Part shown: positions 42,101 to 56,180 of the stretch, in pieces
Position numbering within the stretch: the stretch's first letter is position 1
How the letters are laid out: each line of letters opens with the position of its first letter
Source of the DNA: Rotaria macrura
Taxonomy: Eukaryota; Rotifera; Eurotatoria; Philodinida; Philodinidae
Reading direction: 5' to 3'
Assembly (NCBI GenBank): GCA_900239685.1
Contig: OENT01000188.1
Coordinates: 62,001 to 126,000, forward strand
Length of the DNA stretch: 64,000 nt
Position numbers and translations under genes: made by a program
The notes under the pieces: generated by a model
The model's input: only the letters and a program-made list of their open reading frames with translations
Database searches by the model: none
Told to the model about the DNA's origin: nothing

Positions 42101-44081
42101 ATGATTTCATGATACGAATGTATCTGACTTGTGAGATGATTCACGGAAGTCTTTTACTTTCGAGAGTCTCTCACTATGACACTTGCATGATAAATATTTC
42201 ATAGACTGTTGAACATAAAATTTAGTGATATTGTTATGAATAATTCGAACGAGAACTATCCCTTTCTTGTGTTCATATTCATCACATGTCACGATTCATT
42301 GAATCAAAGGAGGAAACTGAAGAAATAAGCCAGCGTCTTGATTGAGTGATATTCGTTATCTATTTGTTCGACGAATTTTTTTTTTGATAAGTATCATCGT
42401 TGAGATATTCATTATGTGCATCGGTAATGAATCTAATCAGTCTGGACTTTGTGTAATAATTTTCCAATGTCACCGCTATTGACATCGAATCATATTCAGT
42501 TTTCTATGTCATCTGTTAATTTGTACAACGAACTTGAATAATGTCTGTAAAAATACTGTTGGTTTTTGTCATCATTTTACTTCAACATTATTTCAGATTC
42601 GATTTTTACATAGAAAATATATGCACACACGCGTTTATATCGATAAATATATAAACTTGATCGATGATAGATAACATACGATAGCAACAGCTGTTTTGAT
42701 TGAAGTCATCAGAAATGATCATAAGTACTTCCTGTTTAGAGACATTGTTTATAAGATGATTGTATTCCATTCGTATTGTATCGTAGCATGAGTATATAAA
42801 TCGCATCAATGATTTTTCTGATTTGCTAATCATATTGAATCAATGAAAACTATCTATTCTACTAATGTTTGCATCAAGCTAAACTACAACTCATAGTAGG
42901 GAAATATGAAGAGTTCATTTTAGTTGAACGTTCTTATTTTTCTAGGCTTTTTTAAGTAAAAAATAATTCGATGAATATTCACAACGATGAACAGCTCGTC
43001 TATGAAGAAGATTCACACGTCAAAAAGAGAAAGAATAAAACTAATTACTTTTGTACTCAAATTTACATTATCAACTCGATTGTCAAATGTGTTGTAAACT
43101 TCAAGACACTTAACTGAGAAGTGACATATGTTTTATTTTTCTTTGAATAGGTATATCGAAACAAGATTGATGATCTGATTCCTTTGAACTTCGTTGCCCA
43201 GTAAATTGATACATATGCAGGATTGTTTTTTCGAGATTAGTAGAAGATCTATTATGATTTCCTTGACATAATACAAATAAATCGATTGTACGATCAAAAT
43301 CATTAACATATTGTTGAGCAATTCATTATAAAAAATATGATTCCACTTTAATTCACGAGTCAGCCTTGCTATATTTAAATGTTTCAACGAATAAATATCA
43401 CTTCACCATCATCATCATCATCATTCTTGATTGAACTCAATCTTAATCAGAAGTAAATCAATGAAGTAATAGATCTGAATTTTCTCATTGTAATATGAAA
43501 AACGAATTGACTACTATTATTGATAAAATTTAAATGTCATAATGTTTAAAAAGAAAAACATCAATCTTATCTCGCTTAATCATTTTGTAGTGATTCAACT
43601 TTTATATTTACTGACAGGAAAGAATACATCATCGAATAGCGTTGAAAATACCATTTAAGTCGCTTGTATTTAATACAAAATGGTTACATTTATGTTTCCA
43701 ACGAACAACTACAATCAATTCGACAGTTAGAATTCTTGTATCGTTTGATTTATACTATTAAATACATACAATAATGTGCTTTCTTTTGATAGTGTTCAAA
43801 CCAACATCTCGAAAGAAATTCTTTAGTTCACATTGAATCATGCGTTTTTATTTTTATTAAAATTTGCAATAGTGTTCACAAAAATTTTACTAAACACTGC
43901 ATTATTCCATCAATGTCTGTTGCCTAGAATGATAGTCATAGATCATGCCAACAAATAATTTGGAATCTTAATCCAAAACGACAACAACAACAACAACATA
44001 ATCTTGAAGATTGAATCGGAAATGAATATGAAATATTCATTGTTGAAATAAATCCATAGGCAAAGGTATATTTTTCTTTTG
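39193..44081. other. 4.9 kb gene desert with scattered minus-strand ORF fragments
   Basis: No complete gene model could be built. Minus-strand open stretches occur at 40376-40624, 40802-41041, 41397-41591, 42107-42292, 42606-42833 and 43133-43387. The 40376-40624 stretch has an unusually protein-like mix of Cys, Glu, Arg and Tyr. They may be remains of a decayed gene or chance; I could not link them by splice sites. The region also has a short CAT/ATC repeat near 43405-43425 and CAA repeats near 43982-43998. Confidence 0.35.
40376..40624 (-). pseudogene. Possible decayed coding fragment, unidentified
   Basis: Eighty-two codons without a stop, with several charged and Cys residues (segment DYEECERKYAEHIRYSNDC). 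A second fragment of similar character lies upstream on the same strand at 40802-41041 (79 codons). Their composition is less Leu/Ile/Phe/Lys-skewed than random ORFs in this sequence. No family was recognised, and no splice sites join them into one frame. They could be exons of a gene I failed to assemble, a relic, or chance. Confidence 0.2.
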
Positions 44082-44087
44082 TTTATT
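44082..44087 (-). terminator. Poly(A) signal overlapping the DTW gene stop codon
   Basis: The stop TGA is followed by ATAAA, so AATAAA begins at the last base of the stop codon. Confidence 0.5.
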
Positions 44088-44833
44088 CAATGTTGCAATG
44101 TCATAAGCCATCGTTCATGTTTTTTACTATACGGTCGTCGTGTTTGACCACTTTCAATTAAACTTAATTTTGCTTCATGTACAACAGCGCCTAGATTTAA
44201 TTGTAATTCTACCATACGTTTCAATGGTCGAACAATATCATCAAATAATGTTGGCTTGTCTCTTTCTGTACATCGTACTGCATATGCTATTGTTTCTAAT
44301 GTTGATGTTGTTTCTTTCGTTGGTTGTGTACGTATCACGAATTCTGATTTTTGATCGATTTTAACGTAACATGTTTTCAATTCTTGTAATTCACTATGAC
44401 GATGATAAATACCCATGGCTTCATTCCATGTACCATCGAGTGCTATAATTGTATAATGATCACTTTCATTGATAATATCATCTAATAGAACAGCATTTGA
44501 ATTAGGAAAAAGTAAATATGTATTCGGATTCGAATATATATCTGAATAATATTTCCGTGGAAATTGACGTGCACGCACAACAGTTAATGATGATGAATCG
44601 ATACATTTCGATAACAATTGTACAGTACCTAACGGTCGTTTGATTTCATTTGGATGTTGAAATATTACAACTGACGTATGATCAAGATGAATAGGTGACG
44701 GAGGTAAATGCGAACAAAGACAAACTAATTCCGGTCGTTCACAACGAGTACATTTTGATCGTTTGGGACCATTCCAATCTTTTTCTGATAAATCATCATC
44801 TAATTCAAATAGAAATGTTTCACTTTCATTCAT
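44087..44833 (-). CDS. DTWD2: DTW-domain tRNA-uridine aminocarboxypropyltransferase
   Basis: Single exon, 248 residues. Near the N-terminus four cysteines (C28, C31, C38, C40; CTRCERPELVCLC) form a putative zinc site. The domain-naming motif follows as DGTW at 133-136 in IIALDGTWNEA, and the TQPTKETTSTLETIAYA block comes after. Members transfer the 3-amino-3-carboxypropyl group of S-adenosylmethionine to uridines in the D-loop or variable loop of tRNA (acp3U). The layout is closer to DTWD2 than to DTWD1. The ATG is immediately preceded by TTGTTCTATATTTTAG, an excellent splice acceptor with no upstream exon in frame, so the mRNA may receive a trans-spliced leader. It lies 72 bp downstream of ELP6 on the same strand. 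Confidence 0.93.
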   Translation of the reverse strand: MNESETFLFELDDDLSEKDWNGPKRSKCTRCERPELVCLCSHLPPSPIHLDHTSVVIFQHPNEIKRPLGTVQLLSKCIDSSSLTVVRARQFPRKYYSDIYSNPNTYLLFPNSNAVLLDDIINESDHYTIIALDGTWNEAMGIYHRHSELQELKTCYVKIDQKSEFVIRTQPTKETTSTLETIAYAVRCTERDKPTLFDDIVRPLKRMVELQLNLGAVVHEAKLSLIESGQTRRPYSKKHERWLMTLQH

Positions 44834-44850
44834 CTAAAATATAGAACAAT
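44834..44850 (-). promoter_or_regulatory. Splice acceptor abutting the DTW gene ATG (candidate trans-splice site)
   Basis: A pyrimidine-rich tract ends in TTTTAG directly before the ATG. The only upstream sequence is the end of ELP6, whose stop codon lies 72 bp before the DTW ATG. An ordinary 5' UTR intron would have to start inside or beyond ELP6. Spliced-leader trans-splicing, known in bdelloid rotifers, is the simpler reading. Confidence 0.5.
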
Positions 44851-44900
44851 CATGAAACTTTAGGATCAAAGAAAAAACAAAAAAAAAACAAGATGTGTGC

Positions 44901-44906
44901 TTTATT
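44901..44906 (-). terminator. Poly(A) signal overlapping the ELP6 stop codon
   Basis: Stop TGA followed by ATAAA; AATAAA starts at the last base of the stop codon. This falls inside the 72 bp gap before the DTW gene. Confidence 0.5.
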
Positions 44907-46379
44907 CAAACGGCACTAGTTATTAAATTTAATGTTCGATCTGTGAGACGAAATAAACATTTACGAATAATGGTATTCATCCATAGATTGGATTGAGATG
45001 GGCCAGTATATGTCAACTAGAATTAAAAAAAAATTTGCTCCTTAAAATCAGAATATGTAGAATGATTGTAAACAAATGAAGTAAAAGATACAATAGAATT
45101 AGAAGAAAAAAACGAAAATGTACATAATTGATTGGTCTATACTACTGACTAAGTGAGAGAGTCGCACAATTTATTCGAATCATAGTTTCTTGAGATGCTC
45201 TTCTCTTGTAAACATTTTACTGATTAACAAGTCAACGTAACCTATTGTTCTTCTAAGTCTAATCAAACATAATTAGATTTACTAGACGTTCTATTTGTCA
45301 CGCTTTTGTAATAGTATTCTCTCTAGTATGATCTGGTTTCTCAAGACAAAACTTGTTATCTAACTCATAGATAGTAGATGTTCCATTGTATTACAATTGT
45401 GAAAGAAACTAAAATATATCATGAGTTTTAAACTTATCGAAATATAGACACATATGCTAATGCCATCTTTAAAAATATAAAATCTCTGAATCTTTTGTCC
45501 ATCTTTTCTCTTCAACAAAAAAACCAAACTCCTATTACTAGGAGAACTTTAAAATAGTCAGATTATTTTATACATTCATAAATCGAGAAGCATGGATTCT
45601 ATAAGAACTCTTCTTTTTCGATCCGCATATTGTAAAATAGTTCGTGTGTCATACAATGAGATGTACATTTGAGAACTTCTTCGAGAAGAAATAAACCATT
45701 GTGTTAAAAAGAAGACTTTTAATATCAAGTCTAAGGAAAATGTACGAATTCTTCAATGAGACCTTACCTGTCCACTTATATCTTTTGTAGCTCCCGTAGT
45801 TAAACTTCGAACAAATAAATGTTTGTTGTGAATTCTTTTAAGCATATTGATTAATGGTGATGAAAACGTTTCATCATCATTTTCATCATCAGTTATAGAT
45901 ATCTGAGTAATAAATTGTGTTTTAGGAAACATTTCACGTAGTTTTCTTTGCATCAGTAATATTTGTGTATCAGAAAATTTTAATAAATGACGAAAGATTT
46001 GTAAATCTTCAATAATAATTATGTCTGGTGATGTAATAACTTGTTGTTGAATCATTTTACAAACATCATCATTATTCCATGATGATTTTTCATTAAAGAA
46101 TTGATCAGATAATGATGAAAAAAGTGGAATAAACATCAATGGTGATGACATGGATATTTCTGGTGTTTTTAAAACATTACCCATTTTATTTTGAACATGT
46201 TTAAGATGAGAAAATGGTGTTAATAGACTTATGTAAGCACACTTGAGACCTTGTTTCAATGAATAACTCAAAAAATGTTGCAATAAAAAATTTGAATCGA
46301 AATCAAAACTTGTTATAAGAATCGATTCTTGTGATGTATGATTTGTATCATCAAGAAGTGCAGTTAATTCATCGAACAT
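44906..46379 (-). CDS. ELP6: Elongator complex subunit 6
   Basis: Exons (minus): 46379-45768 and 45016-44906, phase 0 across a 751 bp intron; 240 residues. The fold is the RecA-like ATPase fold without a Walker A motif, as in all Elp6. Conserved points include the start MFDELTALLDDT, the FLLQHFLSYSLKQGLKCAYISL block, an IIIIEDL strand (Walker-B position) near 133, and the C-terminal GATKDISGQLTYTG. Elp4, Elp5 and Elp6 form the hexameric ring of Elongator, which is required for 5-carboxymethyl modification of wobble uridine in tRNA. Human ELP6 is 266 residues, so length fits. It lies directly upstream of the DTW tRNA-uridine modification gene. Confidence 0.9.
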
Positions 46380-46948
46380 TGTGACAAAATTTATTTAAAA
46401 GAAAAACTATTATTGTTGAGGCAACAATTTTTTTTTCAGGTTTCTCGTTAGTAGAGTTAGCTTAAAATAGTTGCCGGATTGATCGCAACTATTCATTTGT
46501 AATGAATTCTATTATTAAATTGATTGTAGCGCTCAATTATAATTCATGGAGGATGTGTACGTCTCTTTGAGCGACAGAATAGAGAATAATAAAACTGCGT
46601 AAAATTCTCAACAAATGAGAAATAAGATCTATACAAAAAAAAAGGTTTTCGATTGGAATATTTCAATCCTTCAAAAATGCATTTCATTTTCTACGATGGA
46701 AAAGAAATCTCTGCGATTAAGTTACTAAACAATCAAGTTCAAATACGATCAGATCAAATATATTGACATGATCAATATTTGAGATGTAGAGGTTAGGGTT
46801 CTGCTTTACATATCAAATACATTTAATAAAAATTTCATATCGTAAAATGTGCCTTGTGCTAAACAGTTTTAATCTACATTTATGTACATAATAGAGTTCA
46901 TCGAATTCGGGGTCAATATTAAATTCTAACATAATCCTTGAATTTCTA

Positions 46949-47189
46949 TCATCGATAGTTTAATGTATCTCTTGTTTCTTTCAGAAATTTGACTCGTTCG
47001 AAAGCACTAATATAATCAATAGATGTAAAGTATGGTAGCCAATATTGTTCTTTTGTCTTTGTTAATTTTATATGCGCCTTGTTTTTTAATGATACCTTAA
47101 AAGAGATCGATCAAACAAAACATATGTACGATTTCAATTTTTTTTAGACCTCGATATTTTTCTACTTTTATTGATATGGATTCTTTCAT
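46949..47189 (-). CDS. Possible small two-exon gene, 68 residues, unidentified
   Basis: Exons (minus): 47189-47130 and 47095-46949, phase 0 around a 34 bp GT-AG intron (GTACAT...TTTTAAG). The product is small, basic and soluble, with residues such as KTKEQYWLPYFTSIDY and a Lys/Arg-rich C-terminus. The composition looks like a real protein, and the acceptor is good, but I recognise no family. It starts about 90 bp after the poly(A) signal of the EGF-like gene, on the same strand. Alternatives are that the first exon is wrong or that the second exon belongs to a longer gene or is chance. Confidence 0.35.
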
Positions 47190-47280
47190 AAAGATAATAA
47201 AAAGAAATAAAATAAAAGTGTATATGCCACTCGAGAAGAAACGTTTTATTTTATTCAATCATAAAAATGAAATTATGCTG

Positions 47281-47286
47281 TTTATT
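47281..47286 (-). terminator. Poly(A) signal of the EGF-like gene
   Basis: AATAAA on the minus strand, 23 nt after the stop codon. Confidence 0.5.
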
Positions 47287-47309
47287 CATTCATTCAAGAA
47301 ATTTTTAAT

Positions 47310-48027
47310 TCATTTTCCATAATAATAAGGACTATGATAAAAGTAGATATAGTTGTAAGGACTATATCTAAGTTCGCAACGACGGCCACGATAATTTTGT
47401 GGACACGAGCAATAAGCTCCACCATTCATTGCAATACAGCGACCGCCATTGTAACACCTAAAATATAGAGATATATATACATTGAAATACGAAGATCACG
47501 CTCAAAATTAATTTCATCTCTTACCAGCTTGAATTACAAGTTACACTGCAAGCACCCGAACAATTTGCACCATACCTATTTGCTGGACAAAGGCAAATAG
47601 CTTGATTTGTAAGTGTGTTGACAACACACGTTCCACCATTCATACATGGGTTGTTAGTGCATGCGTTGGGCTGTGTAGGATTTATTGGACAATCAGGATT
47701 AGCGATAGCATTATTTCGACAAAGGCAAATATACTGCGATGGATTTTGATTTGTTGGTATACATGTGGCACCAACGGGACATATGGCATTGCCACATTGA
47801 TTTGGAATAACAGGCGGAGCTACGGTAGATACCGTGGGGCACTGTGCTGCACTTGGTGCCAATACCATGTTAGGGCAAAGACATGAAAAGACGGTGTCTG
47901 TTTGCACACATGTATATGGAGCACAAGTTGCTTGGGCTGCTGGAGTACATGCAGATTGAGCACGAGCATTATGCAATTGCATATATAATGCAATCGCAAT
48001 AACAATCATACCGTTTAAAACCGACAT
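47310..48027 (-). CDS. Secreted EGF-like repeat protein
   Basis: Exons (minus): 48027-47525 and 47457-47310, with a 67 bp intron; 216 residues. An N-terminal signal peptide (about 1-23, ending ARAQ) is followed by cysteine-rich modules. Two clear EGF repeats are seen: one around CTNNPCMNGGTCVVN...CLCPANRYGANC and one spanning the intron, CNSSWCYNGGRCIAM...CSCPQNYRGRRC. The first half has degenerate Cys-rich repeats. The C-terminus ends in a Tyr-rich tail (YNYIYFYHSPYYYGK). No membrane segment follows, so it should be secreted. Such small EGF-like proteins are common in rotifers; the function cannot be told. Confidence 0.85.
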
Positions 48028-51000
48028 ACAAATATTCTTGGCTGATACTCGATAAATTTGTTGAATGTTGTCTTATAACAAAACATCGAAGCGGATAACC
48101 GTTTTTATACAACAAAAAACTCAATGATTACGGCAGTCAATATTTTGAAAGGAACCCTAATTCCTTGTTGTATGCAGTCATAAAATCTTAGTTGTCTTGA
48201 TAAATATATAATTTCTTATGAAATTAATATCTCAAAAAGTGCCATACGATATGTTTTTTTGCGTCATATTATGAAGAAAACAACTGAAACTCGATTAGCA
48301 TGATAAGTACGTTTAAACATAAGCTAAATGAAAAGTAAATGGAGTTGACACGAAACCTATGGACTTAAGCACGAGGAAGTATTTGATCCATACAACATGA
48401 GAACACGTATCATGCAATCATCAACTATTCCAATTCACATAAATTATTTTAAATGTTAAATGTGTCTGTTTTTCTATAAATTTTATTCTGATTAAAATAG
48501 GCTTCTTGAGCAAAGGTTCGATTACGATTGATATTATCGTACGTCATAGGATTTTGTTTTTTTTTTACAAAAAAAATAAGAATGTCCTTGGTTTCAACTC
48601 GTTTTGTTTTGTCATGAATGAATGAAAAACAAATAAATGTCAGAGTCAAGTTAGTGTTTATCAAGGTAGTCATGATTAGCATTAGTCTATCGAATCTTAC
48701 GATTATTATCATGGTAAATGATATATTTTTATTCTTTTTATTTATATGTACATGCATTTACCATAAACAAAATGTTTTTTTTCTACCATTGCGTCTTGTT
48801 GTGAAAAGTGTTTATATGGATTTTTAAATTTATAATGCAAGACATGGCCATTATTCTATGTCAACGTAAATAATGATAATCATTTTAATCCATCAATTAT
48901 TCTTATAATTGCATGTCCGTTGCTTGCAAGAAAAGTTTGATATTTCGAATAGTTGATCACAACATTCAATCATATATCTAGGTTAAACTATTCAATCAAA
49001 AATATTGCAATCAATACGATGTAAATCACGGGATTTATGTAGGCGTTCGCCAGTTTTGTTTATTTATTTAGATATTTATTTTTAGCTCGATGCACGCATA
49101 AAAATTTCACATATTGTATCTCAATAAAAGAAAGTTGGGGCAATCGTCGTTGAAATATCGAGTGAAAGTACAAGGATCGAATCAGAAATTCGCTTTTTTA
49201 CCGATTTCGAATGGAATGTTTTGTTCGTATGAAAATAGTATCCTATAAAAACATAATTCTTTTGATGAGAACTTGGTATTTTTTCAAGTTTCAAGATAAT
49301 TAAAGCGAGAAAAGTATATTTAAAATCATAGAAAAAAAAATCAAGTCATCAATCGATAGTATTGATTAGAATAATCTCCACATCTAGTAATAAAGAATTT
49401 TTGTAATTATAAATTTCACGATGTCTATTCGATGAATCGTATCAATAGACAATCAGAAAATCGATCGTATTCGATATTGTAGAATTGACAGTCATTTGGG
49501 CTTTGCGTCTTGTGTCAATTTCGTCGAGAGATACTATCTATTCTTCTTTCTATATCTTTGACGATGTTACATGTGTATGTTGGCATTTTCTGCCAAGATT
49601 ATATCGAGAATGGAAAACATTTGAGAAAAGTCATTCAAACACGAAATCTCCAAGTATTGAGACCGATAACTTTACTTCATTCATCATCAGTTAATAGTGT
49701 CCGAAATTGCTAATGTTGTCTTTTTCTTCATTTTCAGATAATTGAAATGAAAATAAAAGCACAAGTTAGATACCACACTGTCTACTCATATGTCAAACAG
49801 CTGTGAACATACAGCTGATAGTGAACAGTGACACGTTAAGATAGTTAATCGATAAATTAACAAGACTTTCTAGAAATCGGTCGATACACTTCAGTAGAAT
49901 GATCAATTTTCATGCTTCACCACTGATTGATAATCCATAGGTGAATGGTTTTGCTAATTCGTGAGACATAGCTTAGATTGAGTCGTACACCGACTACTTT
50001 ATTTTTCTCAAGCTCGAAAAGTATCTTTTACATCGCATTTCGTAATTGAGTTCGAATTTGTTAAATATATGTATGTATTGATATTGATATTGTTACATTA
50101 CCATGCAAGATAGTTAATGATAAATATTAATAACAAGAACCACAAAGTTTTTTCTTTATTCTTTACAATATCCCATTCTATTATGAAATGATACATTAGT
50201 GGGTTTAAATATTCAATGAATTGCATTCGTATTCATAGTCTCTTATCTATGTGCAACAAAATATTATCCAATTGAGACATATGCTTGTTCTTTTCGAATA
50301 CATTTAAGAAGTCTTTTGAACTATATCTTTTTTTGCGTCTCACTTTATTTATTAACTTAAACTAAACAAAAAAAAATCCTTATACTTATCTATCTGTCTA
50401 TAAATCTTATTCAATACTCTGTCTATATCTTTTTTTTTCTCTTCTGACGCATTGAATATATCATACATACATCAAAGAAGATCATAATAGTAACTCGAAC
50501 AGTCTACAAAAAAAAAGAAGAAAAAAGAAAAACAGAAGAAGAATAGATAGAGCACAAGAACAAAAGAAAATGACAAGATAGAAACCCAGAAAAAAACACA
50601 CAAAACATAGAGAGAAACAAATAATCATAATAGAAATGAGAAAAAAAACATCGAACATGGCTTTTGGTCATCATTGCGCATAAGAAGAGAGAGAGGGAGA
50701 GAGAAAAACCAAGATCACACGTTAATTTTTGTTTTTGCGAATTTCATCTTAGAAAATACGAGGACTTGAGACCGGATATAGATGAAAACAAATCGAAGAA
50801 CAAGAATGAGAAGGAAGAGAATATAGTCTATGTTCACAAGCAAATTAATATATGTTATGCTTCGCAAATATCCAAGAAATTACATACATGTAATTATGTA
50901 CATAAATGAAAAATATTCGTTGCCTTAGTTTTGCTCAATAGCTACATTTAATGATTCGAGCAATGAAAAAAATGGCACGCGAACAGATATATATATATAT

Positions 51001-51496
51001 ATATTTACAATGGAACAACGAAAAAAAAAAGAAAAAAAAACGTGATAAACAAAAGACAGACTATAACAAAATTTTAGTCGGAGTGCGCACGAACAAGAGA
51101 TAGAAAAACACTAGAGGAGAAGAAATGATTATAAATTGGAGACTTAACGGCTCGAATTCGATCATAATTTTTCTTTGTATCTCATCTCCAAGTATACAAT
51201 TCAGTCTCTTCTGTATGTAATACGCATCACGACTGACCCTGATGTTAACAAGAGAAAAAAAAACAAATCTGTACAAGAAAGAACAAAAAAGAATACTGAG
51301 GGAAGGAACAAAAAAAATCCATTAAATGTCAGATCGAAATCACTGGGTACGAAAAACGACCTATCCTATTCGCGTTCTTCTGATCTAAGGATTCATGCGG
51401 GAAGAGAAAGAAAAAAACGACAAAAAAAATGTATAAAAGTAAAACAAATAAACAAAAGAAAAAAAAAACAAGGACACTTTTTTCTTTTTATAGATT
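48028..51496. other. 3.5 kb intergenic region; right part probably MNK 3' UTR
   Basis: No gene recognised from 48028 to about 50300. From about 50440 to 51490 the plus strand is strikingly A/G-rich (pyrimidine-rich on the minus strand), with (TA)n at about 50988-51004; this is likely the 3' UTR of the MNK gene. ORFs here (for example 51175-51597 plus) arise from the purine bias. Confidence 0.45.
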
Positions 51497-54521
<3,025 letters not shown>

Positions 54522-56135
54522 TTTTATCCTTTTAATTTTGTCGATATTTAAGATAATAATAAATTAAATTGTTTTTCGATGATAATTGTATAAAGCTAGT
54601 CCCATCAAACAAATTTCTATAACTGATGAACGATCTTTCTTTCACACACTAGCAATACACACGTTTGTTAGTCGCCGCTTTCGCGCACGAGAGAAATAAA
54701 GACTATATAGAACAGTTTGCTTGCTGTATATATATAACTACAGTTAGTGGCTTGTCTATCATTCTCTTTTTCTTCGCTTTTTCTTCTCTCTTTATCGCTT
54801 TTCTTCTTTCTTTTTTTCTTTTCGTTCTCTTCGTTTTTTTTCTTCTTCTTAACCCGGGTGCATTTGCCCACTTTCAACGATTTATGCTTACGTGCCTCGC
54901 TCGCATTTGCTATCGCTACGTCACAAAACTATGTCTGCGCGTGAGAAGAAAAAAGAGAGAATTGAGGAATCTATCTATGTATATATATATATATTATACA
55001 TATATACGAATATATGTGTATAGTATAGGCATATATACATATAAACACGTGTTCGCTTTTATTTACCTAAAAGGAAAGGGTTAGGTGTTCGCTGATCTCT
55101 CTACTGACAGAAGACGATAAACAACCATTATTTAGTTGCCACAGTACAATACTAAGCAGATATGTACCCAAGGAATGGATGAGAAGTTTTACTGTGTCGA
55201 AGTCGAAGGATGACAATATTTCGTCATTGTATAAGATGTATATTACGCAGTTTTCCAAAGGAGAAAAGAAAAGAAGTAATTGGTTTGAGAATCACATGAT
55301 ATTTCAAAGTAAACATCTGCAAAGATAATCGTGTGATATAACTTAGAAAGCAAACGAAAATTGCTCTACAGTTAACTTAGTGAATAAGAAAAGAAACAAA
55401 AGAAAACAATTATGATTCAAATAAAGAGAAAAGCGAAGAAGAAAAAAAAATGACCTTGAATTTAACAAAATTTTACTGTATGGCTGTTACTCTTAACAAT
55501 CCTTTTTTTAGAGAAATAAAAGAGAACATTCGAGAACACAATGTGCGTCTATGCGTAAAAGAAATTTTTCTGTTTTTAAATGTATTCATATATATATATA
55601 TATGTCGATAGATAGATAGGATAGATTAACTTCATTTATTGGTATTGCATCAGCTTCTACGTTGTTTCTTCGTTATAATCAATCTATTATTCACTTCTAT
55701 CTGTATGACACACGGGGATTTGATCATCGAAATAAGTACGACGTGGCAACAACAGCATATGGTTCCCCTTGTAGTTCTCTTTTTATATTTAGACATGACA
55801 TACGATGTCTTTCTTTTTACTGTGCTCTATAAAAAAAAATGTGCAGAGCTCCAGGGTGAGGCAGTAGCTTGTTCACATTTGTACAGAAAGAAAAACACAA
55901 TCGATTCAAGTAAAAGTTATGTATCGAATGCATTCAAAAATCTCTCGAATAGAGATGACACTCTCTAGCAGTACAACGGCTTCTACGAACAAAATCAATA
56001 TATGGACATAGTGAGTGCATGTGTACCGCGATACCTTGTTTGCTCTTAATCTCCAAAAAAAAAGAGAGACGTCGAACAGTGAGATAAGAAAAGAAGCTGT
56101 AGGAAAAGAGAAGAACAAAAAATGATTCCACTTAC
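54522..56135. other. Region upstream of MNK exon 1a
   Basis: If the distal first exon is real this is intron. It holds a pyrimidine-rich plus-strand stretch near 54750-54860 that yields a Phe/Ser/Leu-only ORF (54665-55084), AT repeats near 54980-55040 and 55588-55602, and nothing else recognised. Confidence 0.45.
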
Positions 56136-56180
56136 GATTATATTAGAAAGATATTGAAAAACATCACTGTTCGGGGCCAT
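56136..56180 (-). CDS. Candidate alternative first exon of MNK
   Basis: The minus strand reads ATG plus 14 codons (MAPNSDVFQYLSNII), ending exactly at a strong GTAAGT donor. The phase is 0, the same as the proximal first exon at 54521-54501, so both can splice to the MNK exon at 54382. No other gene on this strand lies between. This would give a second MNK isoform from a promoter about 1.7 kb upstream. No transcript evidence is available. Confidence 0.5.

Noticed and set aside
44087..46379. ELP6 and the DTW gene as one fused gene
   Set aside because: ELP6 ends with a stop codon overlapping a poly(A) signal, and the DTW protein starts with its own ATG; no splice joins them in frame.
46785..46800. 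GGTTAGGGTT, resembling an animal telomere repeat
   Set aside because: Only one and a half units; no array.
54665..55084. 139-codon plus-strand ORF
   Set aside because: It comes from a pyrimidine-rich low-complexity stretch and is almost only Phe, Leu and Ser, followed by TA repeats. No splice or start context.
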